A stretch of DNA of 64,000 nucleotides. Origin: Echinicola pacifica DSM 19836 (GTDB taxonomy: Bacteria > Bacteroidota > Bacteroidia > Cytophagales > Cyclobacteriaceae). Below the pieces are notes generated by a model, which had not been told where the DNA came from, made no database searches, and saw only the letters and a program-made list of their open reading frames with translations. The first letter of the stretch is position 1. Every line of letters starts with the position of its first letter. A program made the translations under genes and the position numbers. Of this stretch, positions 49,623 through 58,847 are shown in pieces. Location: contig NZ_KB890754.1 of the NCBI RefSeq assembly GCF_000373245.1, forward strand, positions 241,635 through 305,634, written 5' to 3'.

Positions 49623-52040
49623 TTAGAAAGGATAACCAATACCAATATTAAATACGGTCTGGCCCTTGTCTCCTAAAGGGCTACGGAAGGAGAGATTGTC
49701 CAACACGAATCGCTCCCCTTCAGGCTGAGCAGGATCCACAGCCTTGATGCCCATATCCAGACGAAGCACCAGGAAATCAAAATCCATGCGGATCCCCAAG
49801 CCTGTGCCCACCGCGATGCCGTTCACAAAGGTGCCAGCCTTAAACTGCGAGCCAGGTCGCGTGGGGTCATATCTGAGGGTCCAAGTATTCCCTGCATCCA
49901 CAAAAAACACCCCATCAAAATAGCCAAATAACTTCCTCCTAAGCTCAAACATCCCCTCTATTAGGATGTCTCCAGGCTGCTCGTACCTATAGTCAAAATT
50001 TCCCTCTTCATCTGTCTGTGGCGTATAAGTTCCCGGTCCCAGTCGGCGGGGCTTCCAAGCTCGAATACTCGTGCTTCCACCCGCAAAAAAGTACTTTTCG
50101 TAAGGCAGTACGCCTTCACTAATACCGTAAGGGATGGCCAGGCCCGCATTGATCCGGTAGGCGAAGGTGGTCTTTCTGCTCAATGGAATATACCTGCGGA
50201 AGTCTGATTGGAATTTGAGGTATTGGAAATATTGCAAACTCCTATCCTTAAAATAATCGGCATTGATTAAGTTGAAACTGGTTCCCCCACTTTCGAAATA
50301 TAAGCGCCATAGCGATGAGCGATCTCTTTGCCATAAGCCATATTGGTTAAAATTGATAATGACCTGGCCAGAAATACTGCTGACATAGGAAGATTGGAAT
50401 GAGTTGATCAGGTTATTCCCTTGTTCTTGGAGCTCCACTAAGCGTTCCTCAAAGGCAGGATCCAGATTGGACCGGATGAGGTTGGCATCTAGCAGACTGA
50501 TCGTGTACTGCTGACGCTGATTGGTGGTGGCCCAGTTATAGGCCAAAACTGTATTAAAACCTTCCCTGATATATTCAGGGCGGTTGACGTAATTATACCC
50601 GATCAGGGTTCTCGTGCGTGGGTTATATTTCCCGTACCTTTTTAGGCCTTGCTTGCTAAAGGGCAAAAGGAATTGGGGGTAAATTATGGAGGCTGAGGTG
50701 CTGAGTTCCCGGCTTCGATAGACTCCTCCGGCAGTGGTGGCGGAGGCGACCCCTTCGAGACCTGCACGAAAATTAAATTCAAAGATTTCCAAACCTCGGA
50801 AGAGGTTGCGGTTTCGCAGTGAATGGGAAAAGAAGGGGCCTGGAAGCTGTTCGGTAATGCTTGCTCCCAGCTGGTTAGTGATTTGGTATTTTTCGTTTGG
50901 CTGGGTGAAGATCCGCGTTGTTATTTGATTGCCGGTGGTGTCAAAGGAGATATTTATAAATCTGAATATATCCAAATTGGCCAATTGTCTTTGCGTTTCC
51001 AGCACAGCGGTTTTGCTGTATTTGCTGCCCTTTTGGATAAATACCCGCGAGTCTATGATTTTTTCCGAATAGCGGTTTTGATACATCAGGTAGGTGATGT
51101 CCCCGTATTGTCTTTGGAAACTCTTGTCCTGAATCACCTCCGTGGGGGTGCTGATATGGAATATCACCGAATCAATAGTATAGACCTTATGCTCATTGGT
51201 ATAGCTGGGATTACGAATGAGCTGCTCGATTACCACGTTTTTGTCCACCGTGTCCTTATAGACATTATAGCTGATATAGGACTTGGAAAAGGTATAATAC
51301 CCCGAATCTTTGAGGAGATCCTCTAGCCGCTGTCTTTCCTGGGTGAGGTTGTCCTGATTATAAGGTCTTCCACTTTTAAGATTGCTGCTTTTGGATCGCT
51401 GCACGAGAAAGTCACTGATGCCCTCGTCACTGGATTTGGTATAGACACTATCTACGAGGTAGGGACTGTTTTCCTCCACAGTATAGGTGATATAGGCCTT
51501 TTTCTTTTCCTTCTTGATGGAGGTAGAAATAGTCGCATCAAAGAAGCCATGATTTACCAAATAATTCTGAATTTCCAATTCGGTGGAGGCGGTTTTAGCG
51601 CTGTCCAATATGCTCTTTGGATTGCCTGTTCGCATAAACCAATTGCCATAATCCAGCTTGCGTTTAATACTTTCTATTCGGTTATTATACTTATATAATT
51701 TTCGTTCAGCCTTTTTATTGGTGGGATTTTGGTCCAGTTCTTCTGCGAGCTCGTTTTGCTTTTGTGTATAATGGTTGATCTTATTGGTCAGCTTGGCGCT
51801 ATCAAAACTTGATTCACCCATATTATAAATAAATACCCCTGGGGAGAAATTTAATACGGGAATTCGGGTGTTCGGATATTGCTTAACGAGCTGCTTTACT
51901 TTGACTTCATTGGCTTTTTTTACGCCTTTTAGGTCCACATCATAGATAAGATATTCCTCTTCCTCCAGGCCTCGTGTCAAAGAACATGAGGTCAGCAAAA
52001 GAATAGCAAGAAGAAAGTTTATATATTTGATATTAATCAC
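49623..52040 (-). CDS. tamL: TamL: lipoprotein BamA/TamA-family outer membrane protein
   Basis: The 805-residue protein is a lipoprotein (LLLTSC, Cys at residue 19) with POTRA-like repeats (for example YLVNHGFFDATISTSIKKEK and EQLIRNPSYTNEHKVYTID), then the Omp85 beta-barrel with the LRNRNLFRGLEIFEFNFRAG segment and the FAGGSTSIRAWKPRRLGPG loop carrying the conserved RxW-type motif, and ends GIGYPF. TamL is the Bacteroidota TamA equivalent with a lipid anchor, and works with TamB in outer-membrane transport or lipid homeostasis; the tamB gene is not in the window. Only 14 bases separate its start codon from the divergent RNA methyltransferase gene. Confidence 0.93.
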   Translation of the reverse strand: MINIKYINFLLAILLLTSCSLTRGLEEEEYLIYDVDLKGVKKANEVKVKQLVKQYPNTRIPVLNFSPGVFIYNMGESSFDSAKLTNKINHYTQKQNELAEELDQNPTNKKAERKLYKYNNRIESIKRKLDYGNWFMRTGNPKSILDSAKTASTELEIQNYLVNHGFFDATISTSIKKEKKKAYITYTVEENSPYLVDSVYTKSSDEGISDFLVQRSKSSNLKSGRPYNQDNLTQERQRLEDLLKDSGYYTFSKSYISYNVYKDTVDKNVVIEQLIRNPSYTNEHKVYTIDSVIFHISTPTEVIQDKSFQRQYGDITYLMYQNRYSEKIIDSRVFIQKGSKYSKTAVLETQRQLANLDIFRFINISFDTTGNQITTRIFTQPNEKYQITNQLGASITEQLPGPFFSHSLRNRNLFRGLEIFEFNFRAGLEGVASATTAGGVYRSRELSTSASIIYPQFLLPFSKQGLKRYGKYNPRTRTLIGYNYVNRPEYIREGFNTVLAYNWATTNQRQQYTISLLDANLIRSNLDPAFEERLVELQEQGNNLINSFQSSYVSSISGQVIINFNQYGLWQRDRSSLWRLYFESGGTSFNLINADYFKDRSLQYFQYLKFQSDFRRYIPLSRKTTFAYRINAGLAIPYGISEGVLPYEKYFFAGGSTSIRAWKPRRLGPGTYTPQTDEEGNFDYRYEQPGDILIEGMFELRRKLFGYFDGVFFVDAGNTWTLRYDPTRPGSQFKAGTFVNGIAVGTGLGIRMDFDFLVLRLDMGIKAVDPAQPEGERFVLDNLSFRSPLGDKGQTVFNIGIGYPF

Positions 52041-52054
52041 AATAATGCACCTTA

Positions 52055-52801
52055 ATGATCAGCAAAAATACGCTTAAGTTTATTAAATCCTTGCAACAGA
52101 AAAAATTCCGTAAGCTCGAAAGGGCTTTTTTCGTGGAAGGATCCAAGAATGTAACGGAAATTTTGAAATCAGATTTCAAAGTTACTCATCTCTTGGCAAC
52201 AGAAAAATATATTTCTGAGCATCATGGCCTGATGAGTCAGCTGGATGTGGAGATTTTGGAAGCCAGCCCTAAGGAGCTCGCTGCCGCAGGGACCTTCCTG
52301 ACCAATGATGCAGCACTTGCTGTTGCAGAGCTCAAAGAAGAGCGTCCTTTTGAGGTGGGGACTGAGGAGCTGGTGCTGGCATTGGATGATATCCGTGATC
52401 CAGGCAATATGGGGACCATCATTAGAATTGCTGATTGGTATGGAATCAGCAAAATGGTTTTCTCTAGCCAGTCCGCCGATTTTTACAATCCCAAAGTGCT
52501 TAATGCAAGTATGGGCTCTTTTTCCAGAGTGCAGTTTTTCTACGCCCCTCTGGAGGAATACCTGAAGACTCAGTCGGCTCCCATTTTTGGGGCCTACCTG
52601 GACGGGGAATCCGTGCATACGGCGAGTTTTGAGCCTACGGGAATTTTGCTCATGGGAAATGAGTCCCAAGGCATCTCCGCAGAGTTGGAGCCTTTGGTGA
52701 CCAAAAAAGTCACCATCCCTAGCTTTGGAGGAGCAGAATCATTGAATGTCGCCACAGCTACTGCGGTATTATGTGACAATTTCCGACGAATAAAGAAATA
52801 A
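52055..52801 (+). CDS. SpoU/TrmH-family RNA 2'-O-methyltransferase
   Basis: The 248-residue protein has an N-terminal substrate-binding domain (KFIKSLQQKKFRKLERAFFV, EGSKNVTEILKSD) and the SPOUT knot domain: LALDDIRDPGNMGTIIRIADW (motif 1), KVLNASMGSFSRVQF (motif 2), LLMGNESQGIS and IPSFGGAESLNVATATAVL (motif 3). It methylates a ribose in rRNA or tRNA; target unknown. It is divergent from tamL and followed after four bases by a transporter gene. Confidence 0.93.
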   Translation: MISKNTLKFIKSLQQKKFRKLERAFFVEGSKNVTEILKSDFKVTHLLATEKYISEHHGLMSQLDVEILEASPKELAAAGTFLTNDAALAVAELKEERPFEVGTEELVLALDDIRDPGNMGTIIRIADWYGISKMVFSSQSADFYNPKVLNASMGSFSRVQFFYAPLEEYLKTQSAPIFGAYLDGESVHTASFEPTGILLMGNESQGISAELEPLVTKKVTIPSFGGAESLNVATATAVLCDNFRRIKK

Positions 52802-52805
52802 GGCC

Positions 52806-53798
52806 ATGGGTCAGTTGAAAAATATTCTTTCCAGAGCAGGCCTAAACGGCTTCTTTCTGGCCCTTATAGGGACAATTTTATTGGCAAATATTTTCCCTGA
52901 ATGGGGCGCCGAAGACAGTATCATCCCATTTAAAGTGATTACTCATTATGGAGTTTCTCTGATTTTCTTCTTCTATGGGGTGAAGATGGATCCGGTAAAG
53001 CTGCGAAGTGGATTGGGCAATTGGAAATTGCATCTCTTGATCCAGAGCACCACTTTTTTAGTTTTCCCGGTTATTGTCCTATTGGTTCAGGCCCTATTTG
53101 GTGCTGGTGATGACCCTATTTGGCTAGGTGCTTTTTACCTGTCGGCATTGCCCTCCACGGTGTCCGCCTCTGTGGTGATGGTGTCCATAGCAGGAGGGAA
53201 TGTACCCGCAGCCATTTTCAACGCCAGTATTTCTAGCATCGTAGGGATATTTATCACCCCGATCTGGATGGAGTTGTTTTTGGAAGGTAGCGAATTGTCT
53301 TTTGACTTGCTAAGTACTTTCTGGCAGCTAAGCTTGCAGGTTTTATTCCCTGTGGTAGCAGGATTTCTTTTGCACCGGGTCCTGGGGCCTTTTGTCAATA
53401 AGTACAGCACGACGCTGAAATATATGGACCAAAGTATCATCCTGATGATTGTGTTTTCGGCATTTTCTGCGGCAGTAGCCCGGGGAATGTTTGAAGGCAG
53501 AAGTTGGGCATTCCTGATAGGTCTGGGAGCCAGCATGGCCTTATTATTTGTGATGATGGCTGCTTTGATGTTTGGCATGGGCAAGCTGCTTGGATTCAAT
53601 CGGGAGGATCAGATCACAGTGCTATTTTGCGGTTCCAAAAAATCCCTGATCCAAGGCGCAGCTATGGGAAAAGTGCTTTTCCCTGATCCGGTGACCTTCG
53701 GGGTGATTTTGCTTCCACTGATGCTTTATCATGCCCTTCAGCTGGTGGCCGGAAGTATTATCGCCCAGCAGCTGGCCGCAAGGCAAAAAATAGAATAG
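52806..53798 (+). CDS. Bile acid:sodium symporter-like (SBF-like) transporter
   Basis: The 330-residue protein has about ten hydrophobic helices and matches the SBF-like family (YfeH/PF13593 group): FFFYGVKMDPVKLRSGL, SALPSTVSASVVMVSIAGGN, NASISSIVGIFITPIWM, and LFCGSKKSLIQGAAMGKVLF are characteristic crossing motifs. It is probably a sodium-coupled symporter of an organic anion; the substrate is unknown, and bile acid is not implied. It lies four bases after the methyltransferase gene, so both are likely co-transcribed. Confidence 0.9.
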   Translation: MGQLKNILSRAGLNGFFLALIGTILLANIFPEWGAEDSIIPFKVITHYGVSLIFFFYGVKMDPVKLRSGLGNWKLHLLIQSTTFLVFPVIVLLVQALFGAGDDPIWLGAFYLSALPSTVSASVVMVSIAGGNVPAAIFNASISSIVGIFITPIWMELFLEGSELSFDLLSTFWQLSLQVLFPVVAGFLLHRVLGPFVNKYSTTLKYMDQSIILMIVFSAFSAAVARGMFEGRSWAFLIGLGASMALLFVMMAALMFGMGKLLGFNREDQITVLFCGSKKSLIQGAAMGKVLFPDPVTFGVILLPLMLYHALQLVAGSIIAQQLAARQKIE

Positions 53799-54324
53799 CG
53801 ATTAGCTGATTTCATTTATAGCCTACCTCTATTTATCATTCATCTCCTTACTGGATGGTAAATAGCGGCAAATTCCGACAAAATCTCCTGAAATAGTATA
53901 AGCAGCTTCCCTTTCAGGAAGGCTGAGAGTAAAGTTATATCCATAAAGTACTGCTCAAGGTCATATTATTGATCCTCTAAGGGTTAGATAAGAGGCATTA
54001 GTGAAGGTAGTAGCTTTCCTCAGAGGGCATTTTAGGATTTTAAGGATAAATTTATTTGACCCTAATAAATCAAAAAAAAAACGCTGGAAGTGAGGATTTC
54101 TATCCCTACAGATACCCTAATATCATAAAATGCAGGAATTGGAGAAGAGGTTTCCTGCAATTACCTTCATAATAGTAAATCTCAACAAATATTATTATGA
54201 AAAATCAAGAGGAGAAAACCTCTTCAATATGAAGCGAAAATTAAGTAATAAAGGTGAATTATGAGCCTCTTTTATACCCGAAAAAAGCGGGCTAAACGCC
54301 AAAGTAATGGGATCGGTAAAGTAT
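53799..54324. other. Intergenic region with several hairpins, no gene
   Basis: About 525 bases between convergent gene ends hold no protein gene. AAGAGG/CCTCTT (54208-54225) could form a short hairpin, and a terminator-like hairpin for the minus strand lies at 54127-54159. A small RNA could be encoded here, but there is no direct sign of one. Confidence 0.4.
54127..54159 (-). terminator. Possible terminator of the minus-strand purC-yhhQ gene group
   Basis: TGCAGGAA (54131-54138) pairs with TTCCTGCA (54152-54159); the AAAA at 54127-54130 gives a short U tract on the minus strand. It lies about 165 bases after the yhhQ-like stop. Confidence 0.5.
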
Positions 54325-55128
54325 CTAGCTAATGGCGGTATTTCCGGCAGCTTCCTCAGCCATTCTCGCTGCGAATTCCTTACCGAGATAGTTGTCTATC
54401 AGTTTATGACCTAGATAGAGCAGAGGGGTAAGAAGTATGGCCACCGAGAATTTATAGATATAATTGATAATGCCCACGGCGACTAACTGATCTATGGACC
54501 AGTTTCCGAATACATAAAAAGCGATTCCCAGTACCACAAAGGAGTCGATAAACTGGGAGACGAGGGTGGATCCGGTAGCTCGCAGCCAAATCATCTTATG
54601 GCCCGTGATTTTTCTTAATTGTTGAAATACATACACGTCAATCAGCTGACCTAATAAAAAGGCGGTGAGGGAGCCGATAATAATGCCCAGACCTTGTCGA
54701 AAGATAACATCAAAGGCATACTCTATATCGAAGGCATTGCCTTCCGGGTCGGTGGCATTGACATCCAGCCAAAACTGTGCGGGAGGCAAGGCGGTAACAA
54801 TTGCGATAAAGACAAAGCTATAAGCGATAAAACCAGCCGTCAAAAAGCTAATTTTCCGCACTCCTTTCTTTCCAAAATATTCATTGATGATGTCGGTAGT
54901 GATGAAAACCACCGGCCAGATGACTGCCCCGGCAGTTAGGTTAAAGTCCAGGACATATTCACCAAAGAACGTCCAGTTGGCAGGAGGAATACCCAAGGTA
55001 CCTTCACCAGAGAAGATTTTTACTCCGATGATCTCTGCTAAGATGGCATTGGTAAGGAAAATACCGCTTAGGATTATGAATAAATTGGTTTTCTTCTGCT
55101 GAAAACGATCCTCCTCTTTGTTTTTCAT
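54325..55128 (-). CDS. yhhQ: Queuosine precursor transporter (YhhQ/DUF165)
   Basis: The 267-residue protein has six or more membrane helices and the DUF165 landmarks: VFITTDIINEYFGKKGVRK, the FVFIAIVTALPP stretch, and SLTAFLLGQLIDVYVFQQL and STLVSQFIDSFVVLGIAF. YhhQ-type proteins import preQ0/preQ1 for queuosine synthesis. A queA gene lies at 26682-27905 in this window. The gene follows rnz by three bases, so it is the last gene of a compact minus-strand run. About 50 residues longer than E. coli YhhQ, mainly at the termini. Confidence 0.9.
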   Translation of the reverse strand: MKNKEEDRFQQKKTNLFIILSGIFLTNAILAEIIGVKIFSGEGTLGIPPANWTFFGEYVLDFNLTAGAVIWPVVFITTDIINEYFGKKGVRKISFLTAGFIAYSFVFIAIVTALPPAQFWLDVNATDPEGNAFDIEYAFDVIFRQGLGIIIGSLTAFLLGQLIDVYVFQQLRKITGHKMIWLRATGSTLVSQFIDSFVVLGIAFYVFGNWSIDQLVAVGIINYIYKFSVAILLTPLLYLGHKLIDNYLGKEFAARMAEEAAGNTAIS

Positions 55129-55131
55129 GGC

Positions 55132-56043
55132 CTACACCCGGTACGTTTGGCCTTCTATACTTAGTCGGCTATTGGAAAATACCCCTTCGGCCTCCATAAG
55201 TAAGCCATCCAACTCTATATATCGCGTGCTATAATGTCCCAAAAGCAAGGATTTAGCTCCTGCTGCTTGGGCGATGGTGGCTGCCTGCTTGGCGGTAGAG
55301 TGGAAGGTCTCGCTGGCTCTTTCTGCTTCTGTTTCCATAAATGTGGCCTCGTGATACAGCAGGTCCACGCCCTTGACGTAAGGGATCAAGTCCTGATCAA
55401 AAATGGTATCCGAGCAGAATGCATACCTCTTAATAGGTAGGGGAGCGGCCGTAAATTCCTCAGCACGATAGACCTTTCCTTCCATATCGGTATAGTCCTT
55501 CCCATTTTTCAATACATTGATAATAGGGATGCTCAGCGGTGTTTCTTGCAATTTTTCCTTTATAAATCGCCGTAAACCGGGTTTTTGCTCAAATTTGAAG
55601 CCTGTGCAAGGCAGTCGGTGCTTGAGGGGAAAGCTATGCACCTTGAAATTCTTGGTTTCTAAAAGCAGTTCCTGCTCTTCCGGATTGGTATGGACAAACT
55701 TCAGGGGATAGCAAAGCTTGGTATTTCCATACTTAAGGTGCGTAGTGATAATTTCATCCAGCCCTTTTGGTCCATAAATGGTGAGCGGGTTGAGTCTTTT
55801 GTTGAGGTGAAAAGTGGAGATCACTCCCATGAGCCCAAGGTAGTGATCTCCATGCAAATGGGATATAAATATATGGTTGATCCGCGTGGACTTCACCTTA
55901 TATCGTTGCATCTGGATTTGGGTGGCTTCGCCACAGTCCACCATCAAGGCTTGGCTTCCCATCGTGATGATTTGGGAAGTCTGGTTTCTGTCGTGGGCAG
56001 GGACAGCGGAGTTAGAACCTAAAATGGTGACGGTAAATTCCAA
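55132..56043 (-). CDS. rnz: Ribonuclease Z
   Basis: The 303-residue tRNA 3'-processing endonuclease has a metallo-beta-lactamase fold with the zinc motif SHLHGDHYLGL (His62, His64, Asp66, His67), LGSNSAVPAHDRNQTSQ, FPLKHRLPCTGFKFEQK (His site), and SLLLGHYSTRYI near the C-terminus. Length is normal for RNase Z of the short type. Its start lies two bases after the STAS gene stop, and a transporter gene follows after three bases. Confidence 0.95.
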   Translation of the reverse strand: MEFTVTILGSNSAVPAHDRNQTSQIITMGSQALMVDCGEATQIQMQRYKVKSTRINHIFISHLHGDHYLGLMGVISTFHLNKRLNPLTIYGPKGLDEIITTHLKYGNTKLCYPLKFVHTNPEEQELLLETKNFKVHSFPLKHRLPCTGFKFEQKPGLRRFIKEKLQETPLSIPIINVLKNGKDYTDMEGKVYRAEEFTAAPLPIKRYAFCSDTIFDQDLIPYVKGVDLLYHEATFMETEAERASETFHSTAKQAATIAQAAGAKSLLLGHYSTRYIELDGLLMEAEGVFSNSRLSIEGQTYRV

Positions 56044-56045
56044 AC

Positions 56046-56417
56046 TTAATTTTCTTCTTTGCTACCGTCGATTTCATGAATGAAGATGGCATCGGCAGCC
56101 CCCTCAATCGAGTCAGCGATATTGAGCACCTTGTCCAGCATAGAGATTTTGATCAACTTGCTTACATGTTCCTGAGGATTAGCAATGATGAATATCCCCC
56201 CGTCCTCACTGAAGGAACGGTGGCCAACAAGCAGGGCACTTAATCCACTGGAATCAGCGTATTTTACATGGCTCATGTCCAATACCAGGTTTTGGTATCC
56301 TTCAGCATGCACGGTAAGAAGCTCAGACTTCAGCACCGGCGATAGAGGAGAGTCTAATTTTTCCTCCTGAAGGGTGAAGATGACGTATTGTTCTTTTTTA
56401 TCAACTGCGTATTTCAT
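56046..56417 (-). CDS. STAS-domain anti-sigma factor antagonist
   Basis: The 123-residue protein is a single STAS domain. The phosphorylatable serine region is YADSSGLSALLVGH (Ser56/Ser57), preceded by LVLDMSHV. Family members such as SpoIIAA/RsbV are controlled by phosphorylation and bind an anti-sigma kinase; no such kinase gene lies nearby. Location just upstream of rnz, with a two-base gap, suggests co-expression but not a shared function. Confidence 0.92.
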   Translation of the reverse strand: MKYAVDKKEQYVIFTLQEEKLDSPLSPVLKSELLTVHAEGYQNLVLDMSHVKYADSSGLSALLVGHRSFSEDGGIFIIANPQEHVSKLIKISMLDKVLNIADSIEGAADAIFIHEIDGSKEEN

Positions 56418-56465
56418 TTTTGTTTGTTCGTTTGGCAGCTTTGGCTGCTTGGTTTAGTGCTGTTA

Positions 56466-57404
56466 TTATTTTATCTCCTGTTCGATAGAGCTCTTGATTC
56501 GCTCCATCAGCTGCGTGGTATCAGCTTTTACAAATTCCTCCCCGGTTATTTTCTCATAGAGTTCAATATACCTTTCAGAAATATCTTTTACAATTTTATT
56601 GGGCATATTAGGGACTTTCTGACCGTCCTTCCCTTGGAAGCTATTAGCAATCAACCACTGACGTACAAATTCTTTGGAAAGTTGCTTTTGAGGCAGTCCT
56701 GCTTCTTGATTTTCTTCATAGCTGTCTGCGTAGAAGTACCTCGAAGAATCCGGCGTATGCACCTCATCTATTAGCAATATCTCCTCTTTATATTTGCCAA
56801 ACTCGTACTTGGTGTCCACCAGGATCAGGCCTTTGTCAGCTGCCATCTCTGTACCTCGCTGAAATAAAGCATGGGTATATTTCTCCAAAACCTCATAGTC
56901 CTCCAGGCTTACAATGCCTTTGGCAAGGATGTCTTCACGGCTGATATCTTCATCGTGCCCATGATCCGCTTTGGTGGTGGGAGTGATGATAGGCTGGGGA
57001 AGCTTATCATTTTCCTTGAGCCCTTCGGGAAGGGATACCCCGCAGATGCTGCGCTTTCCTTCTCTGTATTCTCTCCAAGCATGACCGGCCAAATAGCCTC
57101 TGATGACCATCTCTACCTTAAAAGGCTCACATTTTTTGCCCACAGTTACATTGGCATCCGGGGTGGAGGTCACCCAGTTTGGGACGATGTCGGAGGTGGC
57201 TTTTAGGAATTTGGCCGCTATCTGATTGAGCACCTGCCCCTTGTAAGGAATAGGAAGTGGCAATACTACATCAAAAGCAGAAATTCTATCTGAAGCGACC
57301 ACCGCTATCTGCTCTTCAAACATATATACATCTCTTACCTTTCCTTTATAAAATCCCGTTTGTTTGGGGAATTCAAAATTGGTCTCTTTAATGGCCGTAT
57401 TCAT
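56466..57404 (-). CDS. purC: SAICAR synthase (phosphoribosylaminoimidazole-succinocarboxamide synthase)
   Basis: The 312-residue enzyme (from ATG 57404, [10 protein letters not shown]) couples aspartate to CAIR in purine synthesis. The frame is open 17 codons further, to 57455; the shorter form fits the family N-terminus. Motifs: [44 protein letters not shown] in part, DHGHDEDIS, and [23 protein letters not shown]. Length is typical for the long bacterial type. It lies 49 bases upstream of the STAS gene. Confidence 0.94.
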   Translation of the reverse strand: MNTAIKETNFEFPKQTGFYKGKVRDVYMFEEQIAVVASDRISAFDVVLPLPIPYKGQVLNQIAAKFLKATSDIVPNWVTSTPDANVTVGKKCEPFKVEMVIRGYLAGHAWREYREGKRSICGVSLPEGLKENDKLPQPIITPTTKADHGHDEDISREDILAKGIVSLEDYEVLEKYTHALFQRGTEMAADKGLILVDTKYEFGKYKEEILLIDEVHTPDSSRYFYADSYEENQEAGLPQKQLSKEFVRQWLIANSFQGKDGQKVPNMPNKIVKDISERYIELYEKITGEEFVKADTTQLMERIKSSIEQEIK

Positions 57405-57481
57405 GATGTTGGTATCGCTTAAGGTGAATGAGGGGCTGGTCCTTTCGGGGCCCATGATTTTATTCCTTTATTAATAAATAG

Positions 57482-57489
57482 CAAAAATA
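57482..57489 (-). promoter_or_regulatory. Candidate -7 box of purC
   Basis: On the minus strand TATTTTTG matches TAnnTTTG. It lies about 27 bases before ATG 57455 and 78 bases before ATG 57404. No clear -33 TTTG partner was seen. Confidence 0.4.
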
Positions 57490-57527
57490 GGAGACTGCTG
57501 GATTTTAACCTTTCATTTTCTGAAAAA

Positions 57528-58829
57528 TTATTCAATTAATTGCCCCCAGTTATCATATTTTTCTGTTTTTGATAGCTCTCCTTCTGCGGAATAATAATTC
57601 CATTGCCCTGCTTTAAAGCCATTTTTGTAAAAACCTTCCGTTAACAACCGCCCATCGCTTCCAAAAGTTTTAAACTCTCCCGCTTTTTTTCCTTTAAAAA
57701 ACGTGGTGATCTGGCGAATATTGCCATCCTCATCCAGTTGGATCTCCTTTCCATCTTTCAAATTATTATAATAGTCTTGCTGCAAAACCTCTTTTCCCTC
57801 CGCATTAAAACGAATAAGGGTGCCCTCCAGTAGTCCCAAATGGTAGGGGATGAGCTCGGTTTTGGTTCCCAGTGAATCATATACGAGCACCTGCCCCTCA
57901 GGAAGGTCATTGTCAAACATCACCTTTTTATACAGTTGACCATTTTCATGATAGAATTCATGCATCTGCCTTTGGCCCTTGTTTATATAGCGGATCAGCT
58001 CTGATCGTGCCCCGGAAGGATAATACAGCAGCTGATCGCCTATTGGATTACCATTTTTATAGCTTACTTTTTCCTGAATTTTGCCCGAAGGGAAATATAC
58101 AATGATCTCTCCATCAGGCTGGCCATTATTAAATCTGGCCGTTCTGGCAGGGCTGCCATCCGCATGGAAGCGATTGTTTGGGCCATTTTGCACCCCCTCT
58201 CGATAGATGGAGCTCTCTTTTAACGTTCCATCAGGATAGTAGGTCCTTAGCTCCCCGTGCAATTGACCTTGACGGTAGTTTTCGGAGGCTTTTAGCTGGC
58301 CATCTTCATAGTAGGTTTCCAGGAGACCTTCTTTTTGACCCATGGAATAATGCGTTCTGGATTGGACCTGCCCAGAAGGAAAGTAGATGAGATGCTCGCC
58401 CGAAGGCTTTCCTGCCTGCATCATCACCTCTGAATGGAGACTGCCTTCCGGGTAATAATTAAGCACCTTTCCTTCCAATTTATTCTGAAGGAAATTTGCG
58501 CTTTGAAGGATATTTCCATTTTCGCTAAAACTGAGACTCGGCCCCTCTCTTAAGCCATCCACATAATGGACTACCCGTAAGGTGTCGGTGCCATTTGGGA
58601 AGAACTCCACGAATTTCCCCTCGCGGTATCCTGCTTTGAATTGTCCCCTTAGTCTGAGGTTTCCTTCCTCTGTAAACTGTTCGTAAAGGCCTTCTTTTAA
58701 ACCATTCTTGCTGTCATATTTCTCAAAGATCTTTTGCTCCTCCTCATCATGGTAGGTGATGATCTGCTGTGCCTTTCCGGTGATCGATAGGAGAATAAGG
58801 AGCAGGCCTGTTAATAGGGATTTGTTCAT
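57528..58829 (-). CDS. Exported YwqK-family MORN-like repeat protein
   Basis: The 433-residue protein has a signal peptide (about 1-20, ITGKAQQ) and is otherwise a chain of about 16 repeats of roughly 22-25 residues, each with a Gxx-(E/D)G core and an aromatic Y(Y/F)P-(D/S)G turn (examples: YYPEGSLHSEVMM, YFPSGQVQSRTHYS, YYPDGTLKESSIYR). This is the MORN_2/YwqK pattern. Proteins named as YwqK antitoxins share it, but the toxin-antitoxin role is not supported here because no toxin gene is adjacent. Probably a periplasmic or surface scaffold. It starts 18 bases after the thiolase stop. Confidence 0.88.
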   Translation of the reverse strand: MNKSLLTGLLLILLSITGKAQQIITYHDEEEQKIFEKYDSKNGLKEGLYEQFTEEGNLRLRGQFKAGYREGKFVEFFPNGTDTLRVVHYVDGLREGPSLSFSENGNILQSANFLQNKLEGKVLNYYPEGSLHSEVMMQAGKPSGEHLIYFPSGQVQSRTHYSMGQKEGLLETYYEDGQLKASENYRQGQLHGELRTYYPDGTLKESSIYREGVQNGPNNRFHADGSPARTARFNNGQPDGEIIVYFPSGKIQEKVSYKNGNPIGDQLLYYPSGARSELIRYINKGQRQMHEFYHENGQLYKKVMFDNDLPEGQVLVYDSLGTKTELIPYHLGLLEGTLIRFNAEGKEVLQQDYYNNLKDGKEIQLDEDGNIRQITTFFKGKKAGEFKTFGSDGRLLTEGFYKNGFKAGQWNYYSAEGELSKTEKYDNWGQLIE

Positions 58830-58847
58830 GCAGGGTGTTTACTTATC

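Noticed and set aside
57528-58829. Toxin-antitoxin system from the YwqK name
   Set aside because: The repeat protein is exported and no toxin gene is next to it.
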